A stretch of DNA of 64,000 nucleotides from Serratia ureilytica (GCF_013375155.1 NZ_JABXOF010000002.1:558001-622000), one strand, 5' to 3'; numbered from the stretch's first letter, positions 1 through 9,556 are shown. Program-made: numbers and translations. Notes: a model not told the origin generated them from the letters alone.

Positions 1-596
1 TGGTTGAGCATCAGCCAGGCCAGCAGGTACACGCCGATCATGATCAGGATCGGCACCTGGATGCCCAGCACCGTGCCGCGGCCAAAGAAGGAGAAGACGT
101 CGGGCAGGCCGGAGATCGGGTAGCCGCCGGTATAGAGCAGCGCCAGGCCGCGGGCGATGCCCATCGACGCCAGGGTGACAATGATCGGCGGCATGCGCAG
201 GTAGGCGATGCAGGCGCCGTTGGCCAGGCCGAACAGCGCGCCGACCGCCAGCGCCGCCACCATCGCCAGCGGGATGGGCACCGCCGCCAGCATCAGCCCG
301 GCGGCGACCGAACCGGCCAGCGCCATCACCGGCCCCACCGAGAGATCGATGCCGCCGGTCAGGATGGCGCAGGTCATGCCCACCGCGATGATGGCGTTGA
401 TAGACACCTGGCGCGCCACGTTGGTCAGGTTGTTGACGCTGAGGAAGCTGTCGTTCAGCAGGCTCATCAGCACGAACAGGACAACGAAGCCGATAAACGG
501 CAAGACCGCAGGGTGATGCAGCAGTTTTTCCCAGCGCTTGCCGAGGCTGGGGCCGGCGGCGCGGCGCGCCACGGCGGGTTGTTCAATTCCGATCAT
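1..596 (-). CDS. CUT2 sugar ABC transporter permease (RbsC-like), C-terminus cut by window edge
   Basis: This is the inner-membrane permease of a ribose-type (CUT2) ABC importer. The start ATG at 596 overlaps the stop of the upstream ATPase gene as ATGA, so the two are translationally coupled. The visible 198 codons give several hydrophobic membrane segments and the family motif GGIDLSVG just after the second helix, followed by a conserved [10 protein letters not shown] region. The rest of the protein lies beyond position 1. From the operon (polyol dehydrogenase, binding protein, ATPase, permease) the likely substrate is erythritol or threitol; that is inference. Family assignment is secure, substrate is not. 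Confidence 0.9.
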   Translation of the reverse strand, partial: MIGIEQPAVARRAAGPSLGKRWEKLLHHPAVLPFIGFVVLFVLMSLLNDSFLSVNNLTNVARQVSINAIIAVGMTCAILTGGIDLSVGPVMALAGSVAAGLMLAAVPIPLAMVAALAVGALFGLANGACIAYLRMPPIIVTLASMGIARGLALLYTGGYPISGLPDVFSFFGRGTVLGIQVPILIMIGVYLLAWLMLN

Positions 597-2083
597 AAGG
601 CACTCCCGGTCGCGTGAAGCATGATGTGGTTGGATTCGATGTCGTCGCCGGTCAGCTCGGCAACGATGTGGCCGCCGCGAAACACCAGCACGCGGTCGCA
701 CACGCCGATGACCTCCGGCAGTTCGGAAGAAATCATGATGATGGAGATGCCCTGCTGGGTCAGTTGCTGCATCAGCTGGTAGATCTCGGCCTTGGCGCCC
801 ACGTCGATGCCGCGCGTCGGCTCATCGAAGATCAGGATGTTGCAGTCGTTGTTGAGCCAGCGGGCGATCACCACCTTCTGCTGGTTGCCGCCGCTCAGGG
901 TGCTGACGGCGGTCTCGGCGTCCGGGGTTTTCACGCCCACGGCGCGGATCAGCCGCTGCACCACGTCGCGATCTTTGCGGGCGCTGACGAAGATCTTGCC
1001 GCGCCGGTGGTGCCGGTTGAGGGTGATGTTCTGCGCCACCGAAAACGGCAGCACCAGGCCCTCGGTTTTGCGGCTCTCCGGCAGCAGGCCGATGCCCTGC
1101 GCCAGCGCCTGCGCCGGGGAGCGCAGCGCCGCCGGTTGGCCGCCGAGGCTGACGCGTTTGCGGTGGCAGCGGCTGGCGCCGATCAGCGCCGAGACGGTCT
1201 CGGTGCGCCCGGAGCCCACCAGCCCGGCGAAGCCGAGGATCTCGCCCTTATGCAGCTGGAAGCGGTCGGTCGCGCCGTGCTTCTCGCGCTGGATCTCCGC
1301 CTCCAGCAGCACCGTCGTGGTATCGACCGGGTGCTGTTTCACCGGGAAGGCGTTCTCGATTTTGCGCCCGACCATCAGCCGCACCAGCTCTTCCACGTTG
1401 GTGTCGCCGGTGGCCAGCGTTTCGATGTAGGCGCCGTCGCGCAGCACGGTGATGCGATCGCAGATGGTGAAGATCTCGTCCAGGTGGTGCGAGATAAACA
1501 CCATGCCCACGCCCAGCAGCCGCAGATCGTTCATTACGCTGAACAGGTGTTCGGCCTCGCCCGGCGTCAGCGTGGCGGTCGGTTCATCCAGCACCAGCAC
1601 CCGCGCCTCCAGCGACAGCGCCTTGGCGATCTCAACGAACTGCTGCTGCGCCACGCTCAGTTGCTCCACCGGGCAATCGAGATCGATAGCCACCGTCAGC
1701 CGCTTGAAGATCGCCTCGGCCTTGCGCCGCATCGCACGCCGATCCAGCAGGCCCCAGCGGTTCCTGATCTCCCGGTTGAGGAAGATGTTGTCGATGGCGC
1801 TCATGTACGGAATCAACGAGAATTCCTGAAAAATAATGCCGACGCCGGCCTCGATCGCCTGGCGATAGTTGTTAAAGCGGCGCTGCTCGCCGTCGATAAA
1901 AATATCGCCCTCGTCCGGCTGATAGATGCCGCACATGATTTTCACCAGCGTCGATTTGCCGGCGCCGTTTTCGCCCAGCAGGGCGTGCACTTCGCCGCGT
2001 TGAATGGCCAGATCGATGCCGTCCAGCGCCTTCACGCCGGGAAAGCTCTTTTTTATTCGCTTCAGTTCCAGTAAAGGTGTCAC
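593..2083 (-). CDS. CUT2 sugar ABC transporter ATP-binding protein (RbsA/XylG type)
   Basis: This 496-residue protein is a tandem-duplicated ABC ATPase that energises sugar import at the cytoplasmic face. The first half has a Walker A (GENGAGKST, about residues 37-45) and the Walker B stretch [10 protein letters not shown]; its signature reads LSVAQQQ rather than LSGGQ, as is normal for this class. The second half carries LSGGNQQK near residue 395 and [12 protein letters not shown]. The length matches RbsA-type proteins (about 500). It sits 54 bp after the binding-protein gene and overlaps the permease start by 4 bp, so it belongs to the same leftward operon. Confidence 0.93.
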   Translation of the reverse strand: MTPLLELKRIKKSFPGVKALDGIDLAIQRGEVHALLGENGAGKSTLVKIMCGIYQPDEGDIFIDGEQRRFNNYRQAIEAGVGIIFQEFSLIPYMSAIDNIFLNREIRNRWGLLDRRAMRRKAEAIFKRLTVAIDLDCPVEQLSVAQQQFVEIAKALSLEARVLVLDEPTATLTPGEAEHLFSVMNDLRLLGVGMVFISHHLDEIFTICDRITVLRDGAYIETLATGDTNVEELVRLMVGRKIENAFPVKQHPVDTTTVLLEAEIQREKHGATDRFQLHKGEILGFAGLVGSGRTETVSALIGASRCHRKRVSLGGQPAALRSPAQALAQGIGLLPESRKTEGLVLPFSVAQNITLNRHHRRGKIFVSARKDRDVVQRLIRAVGVKTPDAETAVSTLSGGNQQKVVIARWLNNDCNILIFDEPTRGIDVGAKAEIYQLMQQLTQQGISIIMISSELPEVIGVCDRVLVFRGGHIVAELTGDDIESNHIMLHATGSAL

Positions 2084-2137
2084 CGCATTGCCCTCCGCGC
2101 CGAACGCCCCGCCGCAGCGGGGCGAACCCGGCCGCTG

Positions 2138-3055
2138 TTACCAGCTAAAACCGGCCGCATTGCTGCGGTCGATCAGCTTCACTTTGACCGGCACGGTTTT
2201 CGGCACCGTGGCACCCCAGTAGCGGGCCAGCGCAATGCCGAGCGCGATGCGCAGCTGGTCGCGCGGGAACTGCGCCGAGGTGGCGATAAACGGCGAGTTC
2301 GGCTTGAGGATCTCTTTGATGGCTTCCGGCTGGCCGTCGACACTCACCAGCTTGACCTTGGCGCCGTTGCTTTCGATCGCCGCCAGGGCGCCGAGCGCGC
2401 CGACGTCGTTGACGCTGAAGATGCCCGCCAGATCCGGCGCCGACTGCAGCATGTTTTCGGTCACGGTCAGCGCGGTGTCGCGCTCCTGCTTGCCGTTTTG
2501 CTTGGTGACGATCTTGATGTCGGGGTATTTTTTCATCGCCGCTTCAAAGCCGCGCACGCGCTCCAGGATCGGCACCACCGGGATACCGTCGAGGATCGCC
2601 ACCTTGCCTTTGCCGCCCAGCGCTTTCGCCAGGTACTCGCCCGCCTGGAAGCCGGCGTCGTAGTTTTCCGAGCCGACGAACGAGTCCAGCGGCCCTTCCG
2701 CCTGCGCGTCGATCGCCACCACCACCGCGCCGGCCTTATGGGCGGAGATCACCGCCGACTGCACCCCCACCGAATCGGTCGGGTTGATCAGCAGGATATC
2801 CACCTTCTTCTGCAGCATATCCTCCACGTCGCCGATCTGTTTGGCGACGTCATGGCGCGCATCGGCCACGTACACCTTGGCGCCGATATCCGCCGCCGCC
2901 TGATCCAGCGCCTGTTTCATGGTGACGAAGTAGTCGTTGTTCATTTCCTGGAACGACATACCGATCGTGATTTGCTTGGCCAGCGCCACCTGGCTGGCCG
3001 CCAACATTCCACCGGCGACGATAAAAGGCAGGGTCTTTTTGAATAATGAAAACAT
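2138..3055 (-). CDS. periplasmic sugar-binding protein (RbsB-like), CUT2 ABC transporter
   Basis: Periplasmic substrate-binding protein of the ABC importer, 305 residues. A Sec signal peptide is visible: two lysines, a hydrophobic stretch, then cleavage after ALA. The mature part begins KQITIGMSFQEMNNDYF, typical of the type I periplasmic-binding fold, with later motifs LINPTDSVG and FSVNDVGALGAL. The frame is open from a TTG at 3061, but that codon is only 2 nt from the AGGAG box; the ATG at 3055 has a spacing of about 8 and is preferred. Substrate inferred from the neighbouring dehydrogenase to be a four-carbon polyol. Confidence 0.9.
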   Translation of the reverse strand: MFSLFKKTLPFIVAGGMLAASQVALAKQITIGMSFQEMNNDYFVTMKQALDQAAADIGAKVYVADARHDVAKQIGDVEDMLQKKVDILLINPTDSVGVQSAVISAHKAGAVVVAIDAQAEGPLDSFVGSENYDAGFQAGEYLAKALGGKGKVAILDGIPVVPILERVRGFEAAMKKYPDIKIVTKQNGKQERDTALTVTENMLQSAPDLAGIFSVNDVGALGALAAIESNGAKVKLVSVDGQPEAIKEILKPNSPFIATSAQFPRDQLRIALGIALARYWGATVPKTVPVKVKLIDRSNAAGFSW

Positions 3056-3192
3056 AGCCAATTCTCCTGTAGGGAAGCTTCTTGTTGTGGTTATCAGAGC
3101 AACAGCATGTCTTTACGTTTGGCCGACCGGCCGGTCCTTCCGTTGCGGAACGGGCCGGCGGTCGTGACTGCAACAGCGGTACGGCGGGAGGG

Positions 3193-4260
3193 TCAGGGAA
3201 CCAGGATCACCTTGATGGAGTCGGTCGAGTCTGCCAGGGCGAAGGCTTCGTCCCAGTCGTTCAATGAATAGCTGTGGGTGACCACGCCGTTGGAAGTCAC
3301 CAGCCCGCGTTCGAACAGATCGATGGCGATTTCGTAGCTGTAGGGCGCCAGGTGCGCGCCACGAATGTCCAGCTCTTTGCGATCGCCGATGATGGACCAG
3401 TCGACGGTGGTTTCCTTGCCGAACACGCTGAACTCCACGAAGCGGCCCAGCTTGCGGATCATCTGCAGCCCCTGGGTGACGCCGATCGGCGCGCCGGTGG
3501 CCTCAATGTAGACGTCGCAGCCATAGCCGCCGGTCAGCGATTTGACGATCTGGTCGGCGTCTTCCTTCAGCGGGTTGATCACCACGTCGGCGCCGAATTC
3601 CTTCGCCAGCGCCAGCCGCTCGTCGATGGCGTCGATAACGATCAGTTTCTTTGGCGTCTTCAGGCGCGCCACCTGCACCATGCACAACCCGAGCGGCCCG
3701 GCGCCGGCCAACACCACCACGTCGTCCAGCTGGATGTCGCCGCGCGCCACGGTGTGGATGGCGCAGGCCATCGGCTCGATCAGTACCGCGTCTTCATGGC
3801 TCAGGCTTTCCGGGATCTTGTGGACGATGGCGTTTTCGGAAAAGCGCATGTACTCCGCCATGCCGCCCTCCGCCACGTCTTTCTGGAAGCCGTAAATGTT
3901 ATGCGTCTCACACATCCAGTAGCTGCCGGATTTGCAGTAGCGGCACTCCCAGCACGGCACGATCTGCTCGGCGATCACCCGCTCGCCGAGCCGGTATTTG
4001 CCTTCCGCGCCCTCGCCCAGCGCGGCGATGCGGCCGTAGAACTCGTGGCCCGGCACCACCGGCGGTTTAACCCACGGGTTCTCCCCCCAAAACATCTGCG
4101 CGCCGTTCTTGCATTTGCAGTCGCCGGCGCAGATGCCGCAGCCTTCCACCTTGATCACCAGCTCGCGCGCCTTCGGCAGCGGCGTAGGCACCTGTTCGAA
4201 ACGATAATCCTGCGGGCCATGGCAAACGACCGCGCGCATTTTTTCCGGCAACTGGCTCAT
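3193..4260 (-). CDS. zinc-dependent polyol dehydrogenase, erythritol/L-threitol dehydrogenase-like (EltD)
   Basis: Medium-chain NAD(P)-dependent alcohol dehydrogenase, 355 residues from the preferred start. Catalytic-zinc residues are C44, H72 and E73; the four structural-zinc cysteines lie in CWECRYC and seven residues further on (103, 106, 109, 117). A Rossmann motif GAGPLG sits near residue 190. The overall sequence (AVVCHGP start, VPGHEF, EQIVPCWEC, VDWSII) closely recalls the erythritol/L-threitol dehydrogenase described in Mycobacterium smegmatis. The frame is open to an ATG at 4317, but that ATG lies inside an operator-like repeat and has no ribosome site; ATG 4260 has GGAGGA six bases upstream and fits the family N-terminus. 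Likely first gene of the operon. Confidence 0.8.
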   Translation of the reverse strand: MSQLPEKMRAVVCHGPQDYRFEQVPTPLPKARELVIKVEGCGICAGDCKCKNGAQMFWGENPWVKPPVVPGHEFYGRIAALGEGAEGKYRLGERVIAEQIVPCWECRYCKSGSYWMCETHNIYGFQKDVAEGGMAEYMRFSENAIVHKIPESLSHEDAVLIEPMACAIHTVARGDIQLDDVVVLAGAGPLGLCMVQVARLKTPKKLIVIDAIDERLALAKEFGADVVINPLKEDADQIVKSLTGGYGCDVYIEATGAPIGVTQGLQMIRKLGRFVEFSVFGKETTVDWSIIGDRKELDIRGAHLAPYSYEIAIDLFERGLVTSNGVVTHSYSLNDWDEAFALADSTDSIKVILVP

Positions 4261-4300
4261 CTCTTCCTCCAATACATTCGTTAAACGCTTTAATTCTATT

Positions 4301-4414
4301 AATGTTGACGTTGTCATTTTTATTCAACAAAAAATGAGTAACGACACAACATGTTAAATTTCAATGAATTAATCATCACACATCCCGAAAACTAAAAATG
4401 ACAACGTGAACATT
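4301..4414 (-). promoter_or_regulatory. paired 21-bp inverted operator-like sites upstream of the polyol operon
   Basis: Positions 4301-4321 and 4394-4414 are inverted copies of one 21-bp sequence with 20 of 21 matches. Each contains a TGAC-N3-GTCA or near core. Centres are 93 bp apart, close to nine helical turns, an arrangement that suits a looping repressor. They lie 40 to 155 bp upstream of the dehydrogenase start. The regulator is not in the window. Seen in sequence; the operator role is inference. Confidence 0.6.
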
Positions 4415-4448
4415 GATCGACATATAACCAAAGCTGCAAAAAGAATTG

Positions 4449-4464
4449 TTTGAGCAAAATCACA
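4449..4464 (-). promoter_or_regulatory. possible CRP site upstream of the polyol operon
   Basis: Read leftward this is TGTGA, six bases, TCAAA, against the CRP consensus TGTGA-N6-TCACA: one half is perfect and the other has one mismatch. Catabolite control of a polyol operon would be expected. A single match, so only suggestive. Confidence 0.4.
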
Positions 4465-4614
4465 GTTCGTTAACATTGCGGCTAAAAATGCTACAAATGC
4501 GGATCGCGATCCCATTTACAGGATCGGTGAGGATCGGGAGATGATCGAAACGGCGGGAAGAAGATGATTGGCAGGAATGCGGGCCAGGCATCGCGCCCGG
4601 CCCGATAAAGCGGG

Positions 4615-4947
<333 letters not shown>

Positions 4948-5092
4948 TTAGTAATACACAGATTCATTTGCTTACGGCCACATGGCACCAAGATACAGGT
5001 TTGTGGCGGTCCGGCACAACAGTGATTGGCTTATCTTACCCACTTTGCCCCGGCGGCCAAAACCCAAAGCGCCGCCTTCATGATCTGACCCC

Positions 5093-6160
5093 TTATTCGC
5101 GCCCGGCGGCGGTGCAAACCTGGAGCAAATCCCCCAACTCTTCCAACTGCTGCGCCAGCTCCATGCTGAGCCAAACGTAGCCGTAAATCGGCGCTTCGCC
5201 GTGTTGGCCGACGCTGACTTCCTGCATCAGCGTTTTCAGCTCGCCGGCGATTTCCGCCAGCTGCCCCGCCGCCGCCTGGCGCTGCGCCTGCGGCCCTTCG
5301 CGCATCAGCACCGCCAGCGACTCCAGCGAGCTCAGCGTCAGCAGCTGGGTGCTGCGCAGCGTGCGGGCGTTCAGCATGATGAAGTGCGTTTCGCGCGAGG
5401 CCCAGTAAGCATCGGCCATCAGCTCCAGCGTGCACACCAGATTGCGGCTGAGGGTTTGCACCGCTTCGAACACCGCTTTGGGGATGCGGGTTTCCTTGCT
5501 GGCGGGCACGATCAGGCTGCGCAGCTTCACCACCTGATTCAACAGATCCTTGAGCTGCGGCTCCAGCCGCGGCCGCTCGATAACGTTCGGCGAAAAATAC
5601 GCGCCGTAGAGGCGGGCGGCGGTTTGCAGGCAGTCCGCCATTTGCATGCGCCACAGAATGTAGGCGCGCTGCGGGTAGATGCTGGTGAACAGCAGCGCCA
5701 ACAGCGAGCCGAAGATCACGTCGCCGCTGCGCCACAGCGCGGTGTGCATGTCGCCGGCGCCCGCGCCGCACACTACCGCCAGCGTGATCCCCACCAGTAG
5801 CGCCATATACGGCCGTTTGCCGAGCGTCAGGTAACCGCAGACGAACATCACCACGCCGCACCAAACCAGCATCAGCGGCAGCGAATAGAGCTCCAGATAC
5901 AGGGCGATCAGGCCGGAGGCGGCGCCGAACACCGTGCCGGCAATGCGTTGCAGCGCCCGCTGCAGCACGTTGCCCCAAAACGAGATCGGCCCCATCACCA
6001 CCACCAGGGTGATCAGCGGCCAGGTGCCTTCGGGCACCGCCAGCAGGCGGATCAGCAGAAAGGTCAGGATAAACGCCAGCCCGATGCGCACGCCGTGTAC
6101 GATGCGGTAGTGGCGATAGGTCAGCAGTTCGAGGGAAGAGATTTTTCGATCGAGGCGCAC
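5093..6160 (-). CDS. yeeA: FUSC-family inner membrane protein YeeA
   Basis: Inner-membrane protein of the FUSC/aromatic-acid exporter-like family, 355 residues, matching E. coli YeeA (352). The N-terminal half holds about six membrane helices (TWPLITLVVVMGPISFWGN is diagnostic); the C-terminal half is a soluble helical domain ending in a conserved IYGYVWLSME segment. Transport substrate is unknown. The frame is open to 6307, but that extension overlaps the end of the amidase gene and has no counterpart in the family; GTG 6160 has GGAGG four bases upstream and gives the family length. Lies upstream of yeeX in the same direction. Confidence 0.9.
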   Translation of the reverse strand: MRLDRKISSLELLTYRHYRIVHGVRIGLAFILTFLLIRLLAVPEGTWPLITLVVVMGPISFWGNVLQRALQRIAGTVFGAASGLIALYLELYSLPLMLVWCGVVMFVCGYLTLGKRPYMALLVGITLAVVCGAGAGDMHTALWRSGDVIFGSLLALLFTSIYPQRAYILWRMQMADCLQTAARLYGAYFSPNVIERPRLEPQLKDLLNQVVKLRSLIVPASKETRIPKAVFEAVQTLSRNLVCTLELMADAYWASRETHFIMLNARTLRSTQLLTLSSLESLAVLMREGPQAQRQAAAGQLAEIAGELKTLMQEVSVGQHGEAPIYGYVWLSMELAQQLEELGDLLQVCTAAGRE

Positions 6161-6254
6161 AGTGCCTCCGATAAAGACCAGCCAGGCCGCTATTTTAGCG
6201 GAGGAAGCCCGGCGAGGAAAAGGCGAATGAGGCGTCCCCCATTCACCTTCAGGC

Positions 6255-7022
6255 TCAGGCGACGTACTTGTCGACCAGCGCGCGCAGAACGGCGGCGGTT
6301 TCAACATCCATCACGCCGTCATACTTCTGCTGACGGAAGTGCAGCTGGAACGCGCGCACCAGCTGGCGATAGCCTTCTGCGGTGTTCGCCGCCGAGGTGT
6401 CGTAGCCGTATTGGGCGAACAGTTTCAGCAGATCGGCCTGCGCCGGCAGGCCCTGGCTGCAGTATTCCTGCTGGCGCTGCTGCTTGGTCGCTTCGTCATA
6501 CCAGGCGCCGACGCCGGCCTGATACAGCTGCTGCCACGGGAACTGCGGGCCCGGATCGCTCTTGCGGCCCGGCGCGATGTCCGAGTGCGCCACCACGTTC
6601 ACCGGCGAGATGTCCGGATAACGCTGCAGGATGTTCTGCGCCAGCTGGGTGACGGCCTCGATCTGCTGCGGATTGAACGGCGGGAAGGTGATGTTTCCAC
6701 CGTCGCCGCTCGCCAGGTTGACGATCTCGATGCCGATCGAGGTGTCGTTGATATTGCTGCGGGTGCCCCATTGGCTGCTGCCGGCATGCCAGGCGCGCTC
6801 ATTCTCGTCCACCAGGTTGAAGATGCGCACGCCGCTGAAGCCGGCCGCCTGATAGGTCGCCTCGGTCGGATCCGGCACCAGATAGTGCGCGCTGACCGAT
6901 TTTCCGGTCAACGACTTCACCGAGTCGGCGAAGTTTTGCGCCGTGTAGTGCAGCACCAGAAAGCGCACGCGGTGGCCGAAGCTGGCGACCGATCGGTAGC
7001 TATTGTAATCAATCTTGTACAT
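6255..7022 (-). CDS. N-acetylmuramoyl-L-alanine amidase, AmiD-like but without signal peptide
   Basis: Amidase_2-fold zinc enzyme of 255 residues that cleaves the MurNAc-L-alanine bond of peptidoglycan or its fragments. Probable zinc ligands are H25 (VLHYTA), H146 and D156 (in the AHSDIAPGRKSDPGP block), with E99 as catalytic acid. Residues about 185-250 resemble the C-terminal peptidoglycan-binding domain of E. coli AmiD. AmiD is an outer-membrane lipoprotein, but here the protein begins directly at the mature part, with no signal peptide or lipobox, so it should be cytosolic. It could be a second AmiD paralogue acting in recycling, or a captured lysin. Divergent from the LexA-like repressor, with shared operators between. 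Confidence 0.88.
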   Translation of the reverse strand: MYKIDYNSYRSVASFGHRVRFLVLHYTAQNFADSVKSLTGKSVSAHYLVPDPTEATYQAAGFSGVRIFNLVDENERAWHAGSSQWGTRSNINDTSIGIEIVNLASGDGGNITFPPFNPQQIEAVTQLAQNILQRYPDISPVNVVAHSDIAPGRKSDPGPQFPWQQLYQAGVGAWYDEATKQQRQQEYCSQGLPAQADLLKLFAQYGYDTSAANTAEGYRQLVRAFQLHFRQQKYDGVMDVETAAVLRALVDKYVA

Positions 7023-7114
7023 CGTAAAGTCCCTCTCTCGTTTGATTTCACTGAGCGGCCCCTCATCATGACAGACCGCCCCGCACGGGTGAACCCTTGG
7101 CTCACCCTTTTTGT

Positions 7115-7180
7115 TTTAGCTAATTGCTAAATAATGCGCAAGTATTTTTTAGCAAAATCGTTATTTACCTTTTTGCTAAA
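7115..7180. promoter_or_regulatory. operator cluster between the amidase and the LexA-like repressor
   Basis: Four half-sites TTTAGC or its complement fill this AT-rich gap. 7115-7131 is a perfect TTTAGC-N5-GCTAAA palindrome. 7148-7157 and 7171-7180 form a perfect 10-bp inverted repeat (TTTAGCAAAA) with a 13-bp spacer. They sit 20-85 bp upstream of the repressor start and about 100 bp from the amidase start. Likely binding sites of the repressor itself; this is inference. Confidence 0.6.
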
Positions 7181-7198
7181 GAGTGCGATCATTGCACG

Positions 7199-7945
7199 AT
7201 GGAAACTAAAGAAATCAGGCGCAACAATCTGCGCGAATTGATGGCCCGCTACGCCCGGCAAGGCGTCAACCAGAATGAATTCGCCACGCTGGTTGAGTCT
7301 TCCGCGCCGACGCTGAGCCAAATCATCGGGGAGAAATCCTCCCGCAATCTTGGCGACAATCTGGCCAGGCGGATCGAGGCCAAGCTGAATTTGCCCAAGG
7401 GCTGGTTCGACGTGTTTCATGAAAAGCAGCTGGTGCGCCCGTTTGACAACGTGGCGGCGGAGTCGGACTTCCAACCCGCCCGCTTGAAACCGGTGGTATG
7501 GGAAGATACCGAACAAGACAAGGAAGAGTTTGTGGAGATCCCGCTGCTGGATATCGATTTTTCCGCCGGCGACGGCTGCTACGAAATCGTCGATCGCGAG
7601 GAGTTTTCGCTGATCTTTCGCCGTTACTATCTGCACAAGATGGGGGTGGCGGTCAACGCCGCGCGCATTATCCGCATCTCCGGCTCCAGCATGGAACCGC
7701 GCCTGCAGGACGGCGACGTGGTCGGCATCAACACCGACGACACGCGCATCCGCGAGGGCAAGACCTACGCCATCCGCCACGGCAATTTGCTGCGGGTGAA
7801 GGTGCTTATCGAGCAGCCGGACGGCGGCGTCATCATCCGCTCCCTCAACCGGGAAGAGTACCAGGACGAGCATCTCAGCTATCAGCAGCGCAAAGAGCAA
7901 CTGGTGGTGCTCGGCCGCGTCTTCTGGTCATCTTCGTCCTGGTAA
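7199..7945 (+). CDS. XRE/S24 (LexA-like) transcriptional repressor
   Basis: A 248-residue repressor with an N-terminal helix-turn-helix (about residues 10-62) and a C-terminal S24 peptidase domain. A possible self-cleavage bond is A123-G124 in FSAGDG; the catalytic pair would be S164 (GSSMEP) and K201 (RVKV). This is the arrangement of phage CI and LexA proteins, so RecA-triggered inactivation is plausible. The frame is open from 7124, but those codons run through the operator cluster; ATG 7199 gives the usual N-terminus although its ribosome site is weak. It is not part of the prophage further right and may be a domesticated phage-type switch controlling the divergent amidase. Confidence 0.88.
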   Translation: METKEIRRNNLRELMARYARQGVNQNEFATLVESSAPTLSQIIGEKSSRNLGDNLARRIEAKLNLPKGWFDVFHEKQLVRPFDNVAAESDFQPARLKPVVWEDTEQDKEEFVEIPLLDIDFSAGDGCYEIVDREEFSLIFRRYYLHKMGVAVNAARIIRISGSSMEPRLQDGDVVGINTDDTRIREGKTYAIRHGNLLRVKVLIEQPDGGVIIRSLNREEYQDEHLSYQQRKEQLVVLGRVFWSSSSW

Positions 7946-7958
7946 CGGACCACAGCGT

Positions 7959-7977
7959 CGGGCGCCCAGGGCGCCCG
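7959..7977. terminator. GC-rich hairpin between convergent genes
   Basis: A perfect 7-bp stem (CGGGCGC / GCGCCCG) with a 5-nt loop lies between the repressor stop and the SDR stop, 14 and 5 bp away. No clear T-run follows on either strand, so termination strength is uncertain. Confidence 0.5.
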
Positions 7978-7981
7978 GCGG

Positions 7982-9091
7982 TTATTTGAAGTCCACCACC
8001 ATCTGTTGCTGAATGGACAACCCGCGGGTCGACTGCACGCAGCCGGCGATGTAGTCGGTGAAGCGCGGCGGTTTCGGCATGCCCAGCTTGAGGATTTTCT
8101 CGTTGCTGAAACGCACGTTGAGCATGGCGAACGATCCGTACAGGCGCATCGCTTTGAGCATCAGCCGCTCGTTGCACGGGCCGAAAATGTCTTTCAGCTG
8201 ACGGCGCATTTTCACCAGCGCGTCATACGTCACCTGCGCATACTCATCGCCCACCGGCGCCTTTTCCAGCGCCGCCGCCATGGCGCGGTCGATTTCGGCA
8301 AAGCTGACGCTGCTCTCCTCACCGGCGGAGATATGATAAACGTCGTTCTCGAGCGTTTCGCTGTTCATCAACATCACCAACGCATCCGCACAGTAGTCCG
8401 CCGGGATCACATCGATATTGTCCTGCAGCGAACACATGAACTTGCGCAGCATCAGCGCCATGCCGAACACCCAGAAAATGCTGCTGGAAGGCTGGCAGCC
8501 CAAGCGAGTGTGGCCCACGACGATCGACGGACGGGCGATGGTCAGCGGCATGTGCGGGCAGCGCTGGCGCATCAGCTGTTCGATGGTGGATTTGGAACGC
8601 GTATATTCCACCAGGTGCTCGGCGTCTTCCTCAAACTCGCCGCTCTCCGACACCAGCGAACCCGGCTCCGGCGAACAGGACATGGCGGTACCGACGTGCA
8701 GGAAGCGTTTTAATCCCGGCACCTGCGCCATTCTTTCGGCAAAGGCCAGTGTGCCTTCTACGTTTACCTTCCAAATGAGCGGGTTATTACCGAAAGAAGC
8801 AACGGCCGCGCAGTTAATAACGTGCGTGACTTTGTTAATGCGTGCGTCAGTTAAAAAGTCGGCTGGCTCGGAAAGGTCGCCCAACAATATATTTTCTATC
8901 GTAATTTTAGACAGCAGATTCGCGTCGATATTAAATTTTTCCATATTCGCGCGAATACGGGCCAGCCCTTGCTGCGCATCGTCGGCGCGCACCAGTAAAA
9001 GATAATTAATAGACTGATTTTCAATCAATAATTTTTCAAGAACCGCACCACCGAGAAAGCCGGTAGCGCCGGTCAACAGCAGCGTTTTCAT
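7982..9091 (-). CDS. NAD(P)-dependent SDR-family oxidoreductase, fatty-acyl/thioester reductase-like
   Basis: Extended short-chain dehydrogenase of 369 residues with GATGFLGG at residues 8-15 for dinucleotide binding and a YTRSK (YxxxK) catalytic motif around residue 155. The NAD-binding_4 style (thioester reductase or fatty-acyl reductase domains) is suggested by the IIENILLGDLSEP and NPLIWKVNVEGT regions, but the substrate cannot be read. The C-terminal 100 residues are divergent. The frame continues upstream to 9181; ATG 9091 is the family start with a moderate GTGGGTGA ribosome site. Single gene with an AT-rich upstream region. Confidence 0.8.
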   Translation of the reverse strand: MKTLLLTGATGFLGGAVLEKLLIENQSINYLLLVRADDAQQGLARIRANMEKFNIDANLLSKITIENILLGDLSEPADFLTDARINKVTHVINCAAVASFGNNPLIWKVNVEGTLAFAERMAQVPGLKRFLHVGTAMSCSPEPGSLVSESGEFEEDAEHLVEYTRSKSTIEQLMRQRCPHMPLTIARPSIVVGHTRLGCQPSSSIFWVFGMALMLRKFMCSLQDNIDVIPADYCADALVMLMNSETLENDVYHISAGEESSVSFAEIDRAMAAALEKAPVGDEYAQVTYDALVKMRRQLKDIFGPCNERLMLKAMRLYGSFAMLNVRFSNEKILKLGMPKPPRFTDYIAGCVQSTRGLSIQQQMVVDFK

Positions 9092-9349
9092 AATTGTCAC
9101 CCACATTGGCATTGAATGTGGAAGATTGTATCTGCGGATAATTAAACAATTATTAAATAGAATTACGGCGCCCTTAAACACTTTTCTTAATATTATCTTA
9201 AGGAATCTTTTGAAACATCCATCATGGGTTTAGTAACAAAAGAGTCGGGACAAGATTACGATTAATCCCTGCTGTTTAAATACCATTGATGTAACCCCTG
9301 ATTTAATTTAACGGTCAATGTTATTTCTCTTTTCGTCCGTGGAGGACTT

Positions 9350-9556
9350 ATGACCTATAACCAAAAAATCTGGTTGGGGGTTTTGCTGCTATGCACCCTG
9401 TTTTGGGTGGCGGTGATCGGCGGCGCCTGTTCGCTGTATCAACGCGTGGATCGCTTTCAGGCACATCACGCAGAGAGCGAGTTCGCCGCCCGTCACGGCC
9501 AGGCGCCTTGCGCGCAACCCGGCGCTCAGGCGTCGACTGCCCCCCGGAATGGGTAG
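9350..9556 (+). CDS. small single-pass membrane protein
   Basis: A 68-residue protein with one strong N-terminal membrane helix (about residues 8-28) followed by a polar tail rich in Ala, Gln and His that ends with PRNG. A strong GGAGG lies six bases before ATG 9350. I do not recognise a family. Two cysteines in or near the helix and one in the tail are noted. It is followed 54 bp later by the HolE-like gene in the same direction, so the two may be co-transcribed. Confidence 0.7.
   Translation: MTYNQKIWLGVLLLCTLFWVAVIGGACSLYQRVDRFQAHHAESEFAARHGQAPCAQPGAQASTAPRNG

Noticed and set aside
614-2074. Long plus-strand open frame (486 codons) opposite the sugar ABC ATPase
   Set aside because: It mirrors a gene with clear ABC motifs in GC-rich DNA; its translation is low-complexity (His, Ala, Gln, Arg) without any domain.
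5031-5978. 315-codon frame overlapping yeeA on the same strand
   Set aside because: Out-of-frame shadow of YeeA with Arg/Ala-rich low-complexity translation.
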